A DNA stretch of 64,000 nt from an uncultured Sphingomonas sp. (GCA_913775975.1 CAJYLQ010000050.1:1-64000); one strand, 5' to 3'; shown: positions 8,844-17,772, counted from the first letter of the stretch. Notes: generated by a model from the sequence alone, not told the origin. Made by a program: numbers and translations.

Positions 8844-9857
8844 CTAGCGGGCGTAGCGCGGCGGCACGCCCGCCACCTTCGTCCGCAGGCGATACACGCT
8901 GGTCGACGCGGTGATGTACAGCGTCCGCCCGTCGCCGCCCCATGCCAAATTCGCCGCGTCTTCGGGCAGCTTGATCTGCCCAAGCACCTTGCCCTGCGGG
9001 GTTAGGATGCGGATGCCGCCGGGGCCCGTCGCCCAGATATTGCCGCGCTGATCGACCTTCAGCCCGTCGGCACCGCCGGGGCCGGTCCTCGGAAACGTCA
9101 CCACCGTGCGCCGCGTCCCCAGCGTACCGCCGGCCTGAACCGGGAAGGCGTAGATCGTGTTCGTGGCATAATCGCCGACATACAGCGTGCGGCCGTTCGG
9201 GGTGAAGGCGATCCCGTTTGGCAGTTTCAGATCGGTGATGACGGGGGTCAGCTTGCCGGCAGCGAAGCGCCACACGGCGTTGAACGGCACCTCCTTCGCC
9301 GGATCCTTGTCCATGCCGTTGAACAGGCCGAACGGCGGATCGGTGAACCACAGCGCCCCGTCAGGCGCGAAGACGAGGTCGTTGGGACTGTTCAGGCGCT
9401 TGCCCTGCCAACGGCTGACATAGTCCGTGACGCGCAGGTTGCGGTCGACCCGCACGATCCGCCGCGCGCCCATCTGCGCCATCAGCACGGAACCGTCGCG
9501 GTCGAACGTCATCCCGTTCGACCCGATGCTCTTGCCCGCCGGCGGGTTCGGCAGGCCGCCCGAATTGGCGATCAGCTCCTCGACGCGACCGTTGGGGTCG
9601 ACGGCACGCATCTTGTCGCCGCTCACGTCGGAGAACCACAGCCGCCCCTGATTCCACAACGGGCCCTCGGTGAAGCCGAAGCCGGTGGCGACCCGTTCGA
9701 TTCGCGCGTCGGGCGCGATCAGCGCATCGAGCGCGGGGTCCGTCCGCTCCACGCGCATCTCCGCCGCCTGCGCGACGACCATCGTCGGCACGGCGGACAT
9801 CGCCACCGCCATCAGTACCAAGCTTCGCATCGTCATCATCCCCATTCTCTTTGTCAT
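8844..9857 (-). CDS. Exported SMP-30/gluconolactonase-like protein
   Basis: A 337-residue six-bladed beta-propeller of the SMP-30/gluconolactonase/LRE family, which hydrolyses lactones with a divalent metal. The expected metal ligands can be seen: Glu in GFGFTEGPLW, Asn in LNSPNDLVFAPDG, and the LPNGIAFTPNG and DYATNTIYAF segments. The N-terminus (LVLMAVAMSAVPTMVVAQA) is a signal peptide, so it acts in the periplasm. Several ATGs lie close together at the start (residues 1, 5, 7, 8, 10) and the choice at 9857 is uncertain by up to 10 residues. It is downstream of the bicupin gene, 32 bp apart, in a leftward operon controlled from the 10860 operator region. Confidence 0.85.
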   Translation of the reverse strand: MTKRMGMMTMRSLVLMAVAMSAVPTMVVAQAAEMRVERTDPALDALIAPDARIERVATGFGFTEGPLWNQGRLWFSDVSGDKMRAVDPNGRVEELIANSGGLPNPPAGKSIGSNGMTFDRDGSVLMAQMGARRIVRVDRNLRVTDYVSRWQGKRLNSPNDLVFAPDGALWFTDPPFGLFNGMDKDPAKEVPFNAVWRFAAGKLTPVITDLKLPNGIAFTPNGRTLYVGDYATNTIYAFPVQAGGTLGTRRTVVTFPRTGPGGADGLKVDQRGNIWATGPGGIRILTPQGKVLGQIKLPEDAANLAWGGDGRTLYITASTSVYRLRTKVAGVPPRYAR

Positions 9858-9889
9858 GAGCAGGTCGCGCGCGTTCGCCGTGACGGCCC

Positions 9890-10789
9890 CTAGCCGCGCG
9901 GGCGTCGGACAGACGCGGCGTAGGCGGCCTTCGCCGCGAGATCCCTGGCGACGCCGATCACCATCATCTCCAGCGGCTGCGCGCCCGTCTGGCGGATGGC
10001 GCGCCCTTGCCCGACATCGACGGGCACCGCGTCGCCGGTCCGGATCGCGACGGTTTCGCCGCCGACCGTCATCTCGCCGGTGCCGCCCAGGACATAATAG
10101 ACCTCGCTCATCCCCGGCTTGGCGGCGTTCCCGACGGACGTGCGTGGCGGCAGCACGAGGTGGTCGACGAAGGACCAGGGCGTCGAGAAGACGGCGGGAT
10201 CCAGCGCGCGGCGATACAGCACCGTCCCCTGTCCTCCGTCCATCCCCTGCGTCTGACGCAGCAGGGCCCGGTCCAGCCGCATGCTGATGAACTGCGGCAC
10301 GGGATCGATCGGGGCGCCGACCCGCGTGTCGCTCAGATCGAAGTTATCGTACGCCTTGGTCGTGCCGACATTGATGTTGAGCCACTGCACGGGGCGGTCG
10401 CCGGCGTTATAGATCCCGTGCGAATGCCCCATCAGATTGGGCGCGCCCGCCGGTCCGGCCAGCGTCGACGTACGCCCGTCGATCGTGAACTGCGCCTCAC
10501 CGTCGAGGATGACGAACATCTCCTCGCACGCATTGTGGAAATGCTGCCCGATGCCGCTGTGCGGCGCGATGACGCCGCGATGGATGAAGATCAGGTTGGT
10601 GCCGAGCGCATCGGCGCCGAGCAGCGGCGCGAACGCCATCTCGCCCGCGCCGGCATGGACGCTCGTCAGCTTGCGATAGCGCGCGGGGTCGGTGTGCCCG
10701 ATTTTGCCGGCAAGCGTGCCCGCATCGGCGGCCGCGCATAACAGCAGCCCCATCAGGCCGGCGATCCCGCGCTTCGACGCACCCAGCAT
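9890..10789 (-). CDS. Exported two-domain cupin (bicupin)
   Basis: A 299-residue protein with a signal peptide (GIAGLMGLLLCAAADA, residues 8-23) and two cupin barrels. The first has the metal motif QHFHNACEEMFVILDG (about residues 82-97). The second, near residues 225-250, reads MSEVYYVLGGTGEMTVGGE and has lost the first His pair, so it is probably structural. Bicupins include dioxygenases, isomerases and binding proteins; the sequence does not decide which. It is the first gene of a leftward operon with the SMP-30-like gene and is divergent from an MFS transporter across a cluster operator. Confidence 0.8.
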   Translation of the reverse strand: MLGASKRGIAGLMGLLLCAAADAGTLAGKIGHTDPARYRKLTSVHAGAGEMAFAPLLGADALGTNLIFIHRGVIAPHSGIGQHFHNACEEMFVILDGEAQFTIDGRTSTLAGPAGAPNLMGHSHGIYNAGDRPVQWLNINVGTTKAYDNFDLSDTRVGAPIDPVPQFISMRLDRALLRQTQGMDGGQGTVLYRRALDPAVFSTPWSFVDHLVLPPRTSVGNAAKPGMSEVYYVLGGTGEMTVGGETVAIRTGDAVPVDVGQGRAIRQTGAQPLEMMVIGVARDLAAKAAYAASVRRPRG

Positions 10790-10859
10790 ATCCCCGCTCC
10801 CGTTTCAGCAAGCCGTTTAATCCGGCCTTTACGGAGGGTTATAACGCGCCTACACGCAA

Positions 10860-10876
10860 ATCATATAGGATATTTT
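10860..10876. promoter_or_regulatory. Cluster operator, copy 2 (bicupin / MFS divergent region), one arm degenerate
   Basis: Reads ATCATAT-AGG-ATATTTT: the left arm is perfect and the right arm keeps ATAT only. The left flank GCAA is shared with the copies at 20404 and (on the other strand) 12732. It sits 70 bp upstream of the bicupin start and about 35 bp upstream of the MFS start. Confidence 0.65.
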
Positions 10877-10909
10877 GTAGGTAAAAGCCGCAGGCGGGAG
10901 GGGATGTCC

Positions 10910-12241
10910 ATGACGACGCGCGCGCGTTCCAGGGTTCGTATCGAGCTGGTCTTCATGCTGTTCGTCATCAGCGCGATCGCTTTTCTGGACCGCACGAACA
11001 TCTCGGTGGCCGGCGTGCAGATGCGCGCGGAATACGCCATCGACCAGATCCGGCTCGGCTGGGTCTTCAGCGCGTTCCTGATCGGCTATGCGGCGTTTCA
11101 AGTGCCGGCGGGTTGGCTCGCCGCCCGCTACGGTCCGCGCAAGCTGTTGACCTTCGCGCTGATCTGGTGGGGCGTGTTCAGCGTCGCGACGGCGCTAGTT
11201 CCGCCGCAGGCGCAGGGTGCGGTGCTGATGCTGGCGATGGTCCGGTTCGCGCTGGGGATCGGCGAGGCCGCGGTCTATCCGGCGGGCAACCAGTTCCTTT
11301 CGCGCTGGATCCCCGTGCAGGAACGCGGCAAGGCCAACGGCCTGATCTTCGCCGGCGTCGGCGCGGGTTCCGGCCTGACGCCGCCGCTCATCACCGCGAT
11401 CATCGCGGGCGGCGGCTGGCGCATGTCCTTCTACGTCTGCGCGGCGATCGGGTTGATCGCGGCGTTGATCTGGTTCTTCAGCGCGCGCGACCTGCCGCAG
11501 GAGCATCGCCGCGTGAGCGAGGCGGAGCTTGCGCATATCGAGGGCGGACTGCCCCCGATCGTTCAGGGCAGCGCCGGGCCGATCCCCTGGCGCGCGATCT
11601 TCGCCAGCCGCAACGTCTGGGGCCTGTTCCTCAGCTATTTCGCCTTCGGCTACGTCATCTGGATCTTCTTCAGCTGGTTCTTCATCTATCTGGCGGAGGC
11701 GCGCGGGCTGGATCTGAAATCGAGCGCGCTGTTCGGCATGGCGCCGTTCCTGGCGATGACGGTCGGCTGCCTGACGGGCGGCGTGCTGAACGATGCCATC
11801 TCGCGCCGGTTCGGCCTGTATGCCGGGCGATCGGGGCTGGCGATGGCCGCATTCGTGCTGACCGGCATCTTTCTGCTCGTCGGATCGCGTGTCGACAATG
11901 TGCCGCTGGCTGTGCTGACGCTCGCGCTGGGCGGCGGGGCGATCTACCTGTCGCAAAGCTCCTTCTGGTCGGTGACCGCCGATATCGCCGGGCGGCATAC
12001 GGGCGTGGTGTCCGGGCTGATGAATGTCGGCTGCCAGATCGGGGGCGCGATCACCTCGTCGCTGACGCCGTGGATCGCGGCGGAATATGGCTGGGCGGCG
12101 GCGTTCGGCACCGGCGCGGTGATCGTGCTGGTCGGGACGCTCGCCTGGGCCGCCGTCGATCCCAATCGCATGATCGTCGCCACCCGTACGCCGGAGCGCG
12201 ACGACGGGCTCAGCGGTCTGGCCGCACCCGTCGTACAGTGA
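10910..12241 (+). CDS. MFS transporter, anion:cation symporter (ACS) type
   Basis: A 443-residue, 12-helix major facilitator. The first helix carries FLDRTNISVAG, typical of the ACS group that imports organic anions such as hexuronates and aromatic acids. Then comes GWVFSAFLIGYAAFQVPAGW followed by LAARYGPRKLL, the loop 2-3 signature. The ATG at 10910 is preferred because GGGAGGGG lies six bases upstream; the ATG at 10904 would overlap that site. It is divergent from the bicupin operon and its 3' end overlaps the convergent small gene (12210-12659) by 32 bp. It probably brings the hydrolysed or oxidised product of the periplasmic steps into the cell. Confidence 0.9.
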   Translation: MTTRARSRVRIELVFMLFVISAIAFLDRTNISVAGVQMRAEYAIDQIRLGWVFSAFLIGYAAFQVPAGWLAARYGPRKLLTFALIWWGVFSVATALVPPQAQGAVLMLAMVRFALGIGEAAVYPAGNQFLSRWIPVQERGKANGLIFAGVGAGSGLTPPLITAIIAGGGWRMSFYVCAAIGLIAALIWFFSARDLPQEHRRVSEAELAHIEGGLPPIVQGSAGPIPWRAIFASRNVWGLFLSYFAFGYVIWIFFSWFFIYLAEARGLDLKSSALFGMAPFLAMTVGCLTGGVLNDAISRRFGLYAGRSGLAMAAFVLTGIFLLVGSRVDNVPLAVLTLALGGGAIYLSQSSFWSVTADIAGRHTGVVSGLMNVGCQIGGAITSSLTPWIAAEYGWAAAFGTGAVIVLVGTLAWAAVDPNRMIVATRTPERDDGLSGLAAPVVQ

Positions 12242-12659
12242 TCGGATCGCGCCCCCGCGTGTCGAGGAACGTCGTGCCCAGCGGCGTCCGGCGCAATCGG
12301 ATCGCAGCCCCGACGGCCGGGGGCGCCTGCGTGTTGGTGGTGGTGTCGTAGGCGCGGCCGTCGTCGAGCGTGAGCCGGAACAACCCGTAGCGCCGCCTGG
12401 CCACCGCGACCACGCGCCCTTCCGCATCCGCGCGGACGCTATCCGCGCGCGACGTCCCGGCGGTCGTCGGAACTGGCTGACGTGCCGGACGGGCGGCTGC
12501 GGTCGGTGCCGTCGGGATGCGCGCCGCGGGGCGCGGCGCCTCGCGTTCGTCATAGCAGGCAAGCCGCGCCGCCGGATCGGCGATGCTGCGGCACTCGCCC
12601 GCCTGGGGGGCGGACAGCCCCGCCGAGATCGCGACCAGATGTATCATGACCTCAAGCAT
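12210..12659 (-). CDS. Exported hypothetical protein with a CxSIxDxxxRLxCYD motif
   Basis: A 149-residue protein with a short signal peptide (MIHLVAISAGLSAPQAG) followed at once by ECRSIADPAARLACYDERE. This CxxIxDxxxRLxCYD motif is shared by many small exported proteobacterial proteins (for example VasI-like ones) and its two Cys could form a disulphide. A Pro/Ala-rich linker then leads to a C-terminal region rich in beta-strand-like segments (GRVVAVARRRYGLFRLTLDDG). No enzymatic function can be assigned. The ATG at 12659 has GGGAG upstream. It is divergent from the cupin gene across operator copy 3, so it is probably part of the regulon. Confidence 0.7.
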   Translation of the reverse strand: MLEVMIHLVAISAGLSAPQAGECRSIADPAARLACYDEREAPRPAARIPTAPTAAARPARQPVPTTAGTSRADSVRADAEGRVVAVARRRYGLFRLTLDDGRAYDTTTNTQAPPAVGAAIRLRRTPLGTTFLDTRGRDPITVRRVRPDR

Positions 12660-12709
12660 CGGCTCGCTCTCCCAATTCGATTTAGACGCATGGACCACGT
12701 CATAACTGT

Positions 12710-12743
12710 TTGACGGGCCATCAAACATCAGATCATATATGAT
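12710..12743 (+). promoter_or_regulatory. Promoter with cluster operator copy 3 (upstream of the cupin gene)
   Basis: TTGACG (12710-12715), exactly 17 bp, then TCATAT (12733-12738) make a sigma70-like -35/-10 pair for the rightward cupin gene. The -10 lies inside the perfect 12-bp palindrome ATCATATATGAT (12732-12743). A regulator bound there would block RNA polymerase. The divergent small gene starts 73 bp to the left. Confidence 0.7.
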
Positions 12744-12782
12744 TTGCAAGCCGGTAAACGGCATCACAGGAGAGGCGGCGCG

Positions 12783-13799
12783 ATGACGGATCTGAAATGG
12801 GGGGCGCTGTCCGGCGCCGGTCTGGCGGTGGCCCTGATATCGGGGATGGCGATCGCGCAGGAGGCGCCGCGCCCGTCCGCGCCGCCCGGTCAGTCGGCAG
12901 GTCCGGATGGACCACCACGCCGCTTCGTCCCGCCGCCGCCGATGCGCTTCTGGGCGCCGAAGAAGACTCCTTATGCGGGCTATGCCGCGCCCAACAAGCC
13001 GCTCTGGAAGCTGGCGGACGTCATGGCGATGCACAAGGGGCAGGCGCACTGGTCGCAGCCCGTGGTGCGCAACAAGGATATCGTGGCGGACTGGCACCAG
13101 ATCGCGCCCGGCGAGACGACGCAGGCGGTGGCCTATTCCGACAACCGCACCGGGATCATCGTCTGGAGCGGCGAGGCGATGGTCAGCATGGCCGGGCAGG
13201 AGCCGTTCGCCGCGCGCAAGGGCTTCGAGATCGACGTGCCGTATCGCGTGCCGTTCACGCTGAAGGCGACCGGCGACCAGCCCCTGCTCTATCTGGAGAT
13301 CCACGCCGCCAGCGACATGCCGCTCTACCCCGTCGATACCACTACGACGAAGCCGAAGCCCGCCAACGGCTTCGTCTATGAGGAGCGGCTGGCGACGGGC
13401 GGTCCGGGCGGGTTCGACGCGGCGAACAAGCCCTATCTCGATTACTACAAGGACGTGGTCGAGGGCGGCGCCCGGGCGGGGGCGTTCATCGCCGCGCAGC
13501 ACATGTTCGTGAACAACATCCGGGGGCGCGGCGTCCCCACGCCGCCGCCCTCCAATCTGGGCCACTATCATGTCGGCTACGACGAATTCTGGTTCGTCAT
13601 GGAGGGCAATGTCGATGTGCAGATCGAGGGCGTGGGCGTCGTGAACGCCGCCGCCGGCGATATCGTCACGGCGGCGCAGGGGCGCTGGCACCGCGCCAGC
13701 TTCGGCGGCCCCGTCGGGCAGATGGGAACGCGCGTCGCCGTCAATCCCTATGCGTCGGGCCTGCACGGCTACACGCTGGAATCGGGCGGGCGGCAGTAA
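12783..13799 (+). CDS. Exported cupin-domain protein
   Basis: A 338-residue protein with a clear signal peptide (WGALSGAGLAVALISGMAIAQ), a Pro-rich linker (residues 25-57) and cupin folds. The C-terminal barrel has the metal motif GHYHVGYDEFWFVMEGNVDV (about residues 260-279) and a matching late WHRASFGG. An earlier barrel, around IVADWHQIAPGETTQA, seems degenerate. The ATG at 12783 has AGGAGAGG upstream at 7 bp. Its promoter carries an operator on the -10, and a strong terminator follows, so it is transcribed alone. The function is unknown; together with the bicupin it gives two periplasmic cupins in one pathway. Confidence 0.8.
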   Translation: MTDLKWGALSGAGLAVALISGMAIAQEAPRPSAPPGQSAGPDGPPRRFVPPPPMRFWAPKKTPYAGYAAPNKPLWKLADVMAMHKGQAHWSQPVVRNKDIVADWHQIAPGETTQAVAYSDNRTGIIVWSGEAMVSMAGQEPFAARKGFEIDVPYRVPFTLKATGDQPLLYLEIHAASDMPLYPVDTTTTKPKPANGFVYEERLATGGPGGFDAANKPYLDYYKDVVEGGARAGAFIAAQHMFVNNIRGRGVPTPPPSNLGHYHVGYDEFWFVMEGNVDVQIEGVGVVNAAAGDIVTAAQGRWHRASFGGPVGQMGTRVAVNPYASGLHGYTLESGGRQ

Positions 13800-13828
13800 C
13801 GCCGCGATCCTTTACCGGAAGCGCGATC

Positions 13829-13864
13829 GGGGCGCGGGCTGAAAAGTCCGCGCCCCTTCCTTTT
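13829..13864 (+). terminator. Rho-independent terminator of the cupin gene
   Basis: GGGGCGCGG pairs with CCGCGCCCC, extended inward by G-U and CT/AG pairs around a GAAA loop. It is followed by TTCCTTTT. The stem is 12 bp and begins 30 bp after the cupin stop. Confidence 0.85.
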
Positions 13865-13884
13865 GACCGCGTCGCATCACCCCC

Positions 13885-13925
13885 AAACGAAACTGCCGCC
13901 CCCGGTCTGGCACCGGAGGCGGCAG
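13885..13925 (-). terminator. Terminator of the large TonB receptor gene
   Basis: On the minus strand CTGCCGCC pairs with GGCGGCAG, with an inner CCGGT/ACCGG pair, followed by TTTCGTTT. It starts 32 bp after the receptor stop. Confidence 0.75.
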
Positions 13926-13956
13926 GTCGACGCCGCGAGCGGCGATCGGGTGCGGA

Positions 13957-16900
13957 TCAGAACTTCACGCGCACGCCCACCGAGGTCAGGCGGCCCAGCG
14001 GGTTGGACACGAACGCGTTATAGCCGAAGCCCGCGCCGGTGATGCCGCCGACATTGCCGTTGTAGAAGGGCGGGTCCTTGTCGAGCAGGTTCTGCACATC
14101 GACGAAGAACTGCCAGCCACGAGTCAGCCCCTCGCCGCCCATCGTATATTGCAGGTGCAGGTCGAAGATGTTGTTCGACTTGACCAGATCGCCGCCGCCA
14201 TTCGGGTTGCCGTTCGCGTCGCGCGTGAGCGGCCGCACCGAGGTGCCCCAGTTCCGGTACGCCCCGGTATAATTCCAGAACAGGTCGGCCGCGAAGCCGC
14301 CCAGCTCATAGCCGAACTGCGCGCGGTTCTTGAACGCGACCGAGGGGAAGGTCGTGTTGAAGCCGGACGTGTTGCGGATCGAGAAATCCGGGCTGCCGGT
14401 GAAGCTCTGGCGGAACTTGGTGAACCAGGTGAAGGCCGAGCCGACGGTGACGCGGCCGAAACCGACATCGGTCGTGCGATAGGTGAACGAGGCGTCGATG
14501 CCGTCCAGGTCCAGGTTCAGCGCGTTGCGCACCGACTGGTCGATCAGATAGCCGGTGATCTGCGGCACCGCCCCGCCGATCGTCGCGCCATTGGCGATGT
14601 TGGCGAAGGTGTTGATCTGGTCCGCGGTACAGCCGGTCGACTGCGTGCACAGGGTGATCAGGTTGCGAAGGCCGGCGGCGGTGGTGATCGCGTCGGGGCT
14701 CGGCGAACTCACGCCGCCGATGAAGGTGTTGTGGAAGAACGTCACCGCGCCGATGAATCCCGGCAGGAAGCGCGGCGCGAAATCGACGCCGACCGACCAG
14801 CTCTTGCCCCGCTGCGGCTGAACCTGCGACAGGCCGCCGCCCAGCTGCCGGCGTAGCGCCCCGACGGGCACCGGCGCGCCGTTCAGCAGGGCGTTGCCGC
14901 TGCCGATCTGACACCGGGGGTTGCTGAGCCCCGCGAGGTTCGCCGCGGTACATGGCAGGCTCGACACGTTGCCCAGCGAGTCGAGGATGCGCGCGCCCGG
15001 AACGCTGACGACGTCGGGGAAGTTCGCGACCGGAAGGTTGATCGATCCGGTCGTGCCGACCGAACCGGACGCGTACAGATACCCCTGCGACGCATCGCCG
15101 ATCACCGCGATCGGCGGTGCCACGAACGCCCTGGAATAATTGCCCCGCAGCTTCAGGCCCGGCACGATTTCCCAGTTGGCGGCGAATTTCGGGTTGAACG
15201 TGTCGCCCACGTCGTTGAACTTGTCATATCGCCCGGCGATCGAAACATCGATCTGGTTGACCAGCGGGATCCCCATTTCCGGGCTGATGACGGGAACATA
15301 GACCTCGCCATAGACCGACCAGATGTCCCGCTTGTATTCGTAGTTGCGATAGCCCGATCCGGTCGTCGTCGGGCCGGTGTTGTTGCCGCCGATGAACTTC
15401 TGCTGCTGATCCTGCCAGAAATACTCGACGCCGACGGCGGCCTTCAGGGCGCCGGCCGGCAGGTTGAACAGCGTGCCTTGCAGGTCCAGCTTCGTCTGCA
15501 CGAACTGGTTCAGGTTCGTGTTGCCCGAATCGTTCGAATAGAGCGCGCGCTGCACGGCGGCCGAGGTGCGGTTGGTCGGATCGTTTAGCGGGCGCCACAC
15601 GTCGATCGCGTTCGCGGTCGTCAGCGGCAGGTTCAGCGCCACGACATTCTGTCCCGCGACGGCGGACGTGTTGACGTTGCCGTTCTGCGTGGTGCCGTTC
15701 AGCGCCAAGAGCGCGCAGGCGCCGCAGAAGGTGTTGAGCGCGTCCGTCGCGGAGCGGTTCCAGCCCGCCGCGTTGCTCAGCGTCACCGTCCAGCTGTCGG
15801 TGATCCGGTAATCCAGCTTGACCGTGCCGTAGATCACGTCCGCCTGCGTGCGGGTGCGGCCATAATCGCCGTCCGGGCGCAGGGCGAGGATGTTGACGTT
15901 CTCGATCGTCGTGTTGGGCGCGCCGGCGGGCGCCAGGAAGAACGGGTTGTACTGCGCCGGAAACAGGTTGTTCGGCAGGACGCGCCCGTCCGCCGTGGTG
16001 GTGTTGCCGAGCGTGGAGGTGGCCCCCACCCCGGCGGCGTTGCGGCCATAGGCGACGCTGTTGATCGTGCCGGGGCCACCGGGCGAATTGGTCCGCTGCC
16101 GGTTATAGTTGATCGTGGCCTGCACCGTCACGCGATCGCCGAAGTCGTTGACCAGCTTCGCAAACACGTTGCCGCGCCCCTGTCCCGGGACCAGCACGGT
16201 GTACAGCGAGTTGTTGCAGGGCGCGTTCGCGCCGATATTGGCGGTCGGCGTGGTCGCGCCGACGCCCAGGAACACCTGGTTGGCGATGCCGCCGCCGCTG
16301 CCGTTCTGCTGCTGTACCGTGATCGTCGGATTGGGGCAGGTGAAGCTCAGGTTGTTGGAACCGCCCAGGTCGCGATAGTCGCCCCGGCTGGTGAAGGGCC
16401 GGTCGCGGTTGAACAGCACCTTCTGATCGTTGATCGATCCCGCGACATAGATACCGCCCGTCGCCCAGGTCGTGCCCCAGATCGCGTTGAACGCCCGGTT
16501 GCGATACTTGTCGCCGAACCCCTGCTGGAAGTTCGCCTCGAAACCGCTGAAGGTGCGGCGGGTGATGTAGTTCACGACGCCCGCGACGGCGTCGGAGCCA
16601 TAGGCGGTCGAGGCGCCGTCCGCGAGCACCTCGACCCGCTGGATCGCGCTGACGGGAATGATGTTCGGATCGGTCTGATTGAACTGCTGGCCGCCGCCGG
16701 GCAGGCGCAGGCCGTCCGCGATCACCAGCGTGGTGTTCGACGAGGAGCCGGCGAGGCTGTGGATCTGCGGCGAATAATAGGAAAAGCCGTTCTCCGCCTG
16801 CGCGAGCGATCCAGAGCTGGAGATCGCGGGAATGGTGTTGGTCAGCTGCGACAGGTTGACGGGCGCGGTCTTCTCGATGGTTTCCTGCCCGACGGAGACG

Positions 16901-17169
16901 AGGTTGGAGCCGACCGGCGCGACGCCGCGGATCGTCGATCCGGTCACGATGATGTCCTGGCTGCTCTGGTCGTCGATGACGGGTGCCGGCGTGGCGGGCC
17001 GATCGGCCTCCGCCTCCTGCGCGGCGGCGTCGGTGGCCGGCGTGGACGGTGCCGCCGGCACGGGTGCCGGCGCGGGCCCGGTCTGCGCGAAGGCCATGTC
17101 CGCAAACATCATTGCGACGGCCAGCGCGGATGCAGACGCAACTGTGGTGCCCAAATGTGACTTTCGCAT
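13957..17169 (-). CDS. TonB-dependent outer membrane receptor (1070 aa)
   Basis: A long TonB-dependent receptor. It has a signal peptide (residues 1-28), an Ala/Pro-rich linker and a TonB box-like QDIIVTGSTIRG at about 72-83. The plug domain runs to about residue 205 with RVEVLADGASTAYGSDAVAGVVNYITRR-type family sequence, for example GSDAVAGVVNYITRR. A 22-strand barrel then ends in GVRVKF with the expected terminal Phe. The length and N/G-rich loops fit the sphingomonad receptors of oligosaccharide or aromatic substrates. The start has GGGGAGAG upstream. Operator copy 4 lies 21 bp before the start, so it is tied to the regulon and is the likely entry route of the substrate. Confidence 0.92.
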   Translation of the reverse strand: MRKSHLGTTVASASALAVAMMFADMAFAQTGPAPAPVPAAPSTPATDAAAQEAEADRPATPAPVIDDQSSQDIIVTGSTIRGVAPVGSNLVSVGQETIEKTAPVNLSQLTNTIPAISSSGSLAQAENGFSYYSPQIHSLAGSSSNTTLVIADGLRLPGGGQQFNQTDPNIIPVSAIQRVEVLADGASTAYGSDAVAGVVNYITRRTFSGFEANFQQGFGDKYRNRAFNAIWGTTWATGGIYVAGSINDQKVLFNRDRPFTSRGDYRDLGGSNNLSFTCPNPTITVQQQNGSGGGIANQVFLGVGATTPTANIGANAPCNNSLYTVLVPGQGRGNVFAKLVNDFGDRVTVQATINYNRQRTNSPGGPGTINSVAYGRNAAGVGATSTLGNTTTADGRVLPNNLFPAQYNPFFLAPAGAPNTTIENVNILALRPDGDYGRTRTQADVIYGTVKLDYRITDSWTVTLSNAAGWNRSATDALNTFCGACALLALNGTTQNGNVNTSAVAGQNVVALNLPLTTANAIDVWRPLNDPTNRTSAAVQRALYSNDSGNTNLNQFVQTKLDLQGTLFNLPAGALKAAVGVEYFWQDQQQKFIGGNNTGPTTTGSGYRNYEYKRDIWSVYGEVYVPVISPEMGIPLVNQIDVSIAGRYDKFNDVGDTFNPKFAANWEIVPGLKLRGNYSRAFVAPPIAVIGDASQGYLYASGSVGTTGSINLPVANFPDVVSVPGARILDSLGNVSSLPCTAANLAGLSNPRCQIGSGNALLNGAPVPVGALRRQLGGGLSQVQPQRGKSWSVGVDFAPRFLPGFIGAVTFFHNTFIGGVSSPSPDAITTAAGLRNLITLCTQSTGCTADQINTFANIANGATIGGAVPQITGYLIDQSVRNALNLDLDGIDASFTYRTTDVGFGRVTVGSAFTWFTKFRQSFTGSPDFSIRNTSGFNTTFPSVAFKNRAQFGYELGGFAADLFWNYTGAYRNWGTSVRPLTRDANGNPNGGGDLVKSNNIFDLHLQYTMGGEGLTRGWQFFVDVQNLLDKDPPFYNGNVGGITGAGFGYNAFVSNPLGRLTSVGVRVKF

Positions 17170-17189
17170 CGCTCTCCCCTTTTTTGAGA

Positions 17190-17206
17190 ATCATATCGTA
17201 TATGAT
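17190..17206. promoter_or_regulatory. Cluster operator, copy 4 (upstream of the TonB receptor)
   Basis: A perfect inverted repeat ATCATAT-CGT-ATATGAT followed by CC, identical to copy 1 in arms and spacer length. It lies 21 bp upstream of the receptor start, so it overlaps the leader or the -10 of that leftward gene. Confidence 0.8.
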
Positions 17207-17489
17207 CCTGCGCAAGAGATACGATGGCTTTTGTCGCGACGTCAATCCGTTGTCTAAAGGGTTGTATCTTTTCGATATGTGATGGTCAGCGGGGCATTCG
17301 CCGGTCTGTTCTTTCCGCCGGCGATCGCAGGCGTATCTGCCCAACTGGCTGTTCGGACCAATCGGGTCGGCGGCGCCTGCGCTATGCGAGGCCTCAGCAG
17401 CGCGCACGGGTCCGGGCACGGTAAGCGTGAGACGAATAGCCCGCCTGGAAGCCGCAACGATTGCAAGTGATGCCATCTCCCATCACTGC

Positions 17490-17523
17490 TTGACCGGCCC
17501 GTTTTCTTCGGATCATATATGAT
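17490..17523 (+). promoter_or_regulatory. Promoter with cluster operator copy 5 (upstream of the carboxylesterase)
   Basis: TTGACC (17490-17495), exactly 17 bp, then TCATAT (17513-17518) inside the 12-bp palindrome ATCATATATGAT (17512-17523). The geometry is the same as in the promoter at 12710. Confidence 0.7.
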
Positions 17524-17772
17524 CTGCGAAAGGCGACGGGCTTTCCGATATGGATGTCAACAGGCCCGTTGAAGTTTGCGCTCGCGTCCGTCGCGGGACC
17601 CGTCGCTCGCGGCCGGCGTCTGGACGCGCCAGTCAAAATGGCCGCCGGATCGCCACGGCGCGCTAGGGAATGTCGCGACGTTTCCGGCGATTGCGGGCCG
17701 CCGACCCTAGACCCCTTACCGGCGCTGCCGGGACCGTATCGCACCAAAAAGATAGAACCGAAGGAGAGAGAC

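Larger units (their letters stand above)
17170..17772. other. Divergent control region between the TonB receptor and the carboxylesterase
   Basis: About 600 bp without a gene. It holds two operator copies (17190 and 17512), one for each direction, and a TTGACC/-10 promoter for the carboxylesterase. The 250 bp leader from 17524 to 17772 is unusually long for this cluster. The open frames within it look non-coding: there is no ribosome site and no recognisable protein. An ORF upstream and in frame with the esterase (from 17554) exists, but the strong ribosome site at 17761 argues against using it. Confidence 0.6.

Noticed and set aside
17255..17285. TTGTATC...GATATGTGATG near the TonB receptor resembles the cluster operator
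   Set aside because: The arms do not match ATCATAT and spacing differs; two good copies already lie in the same region.
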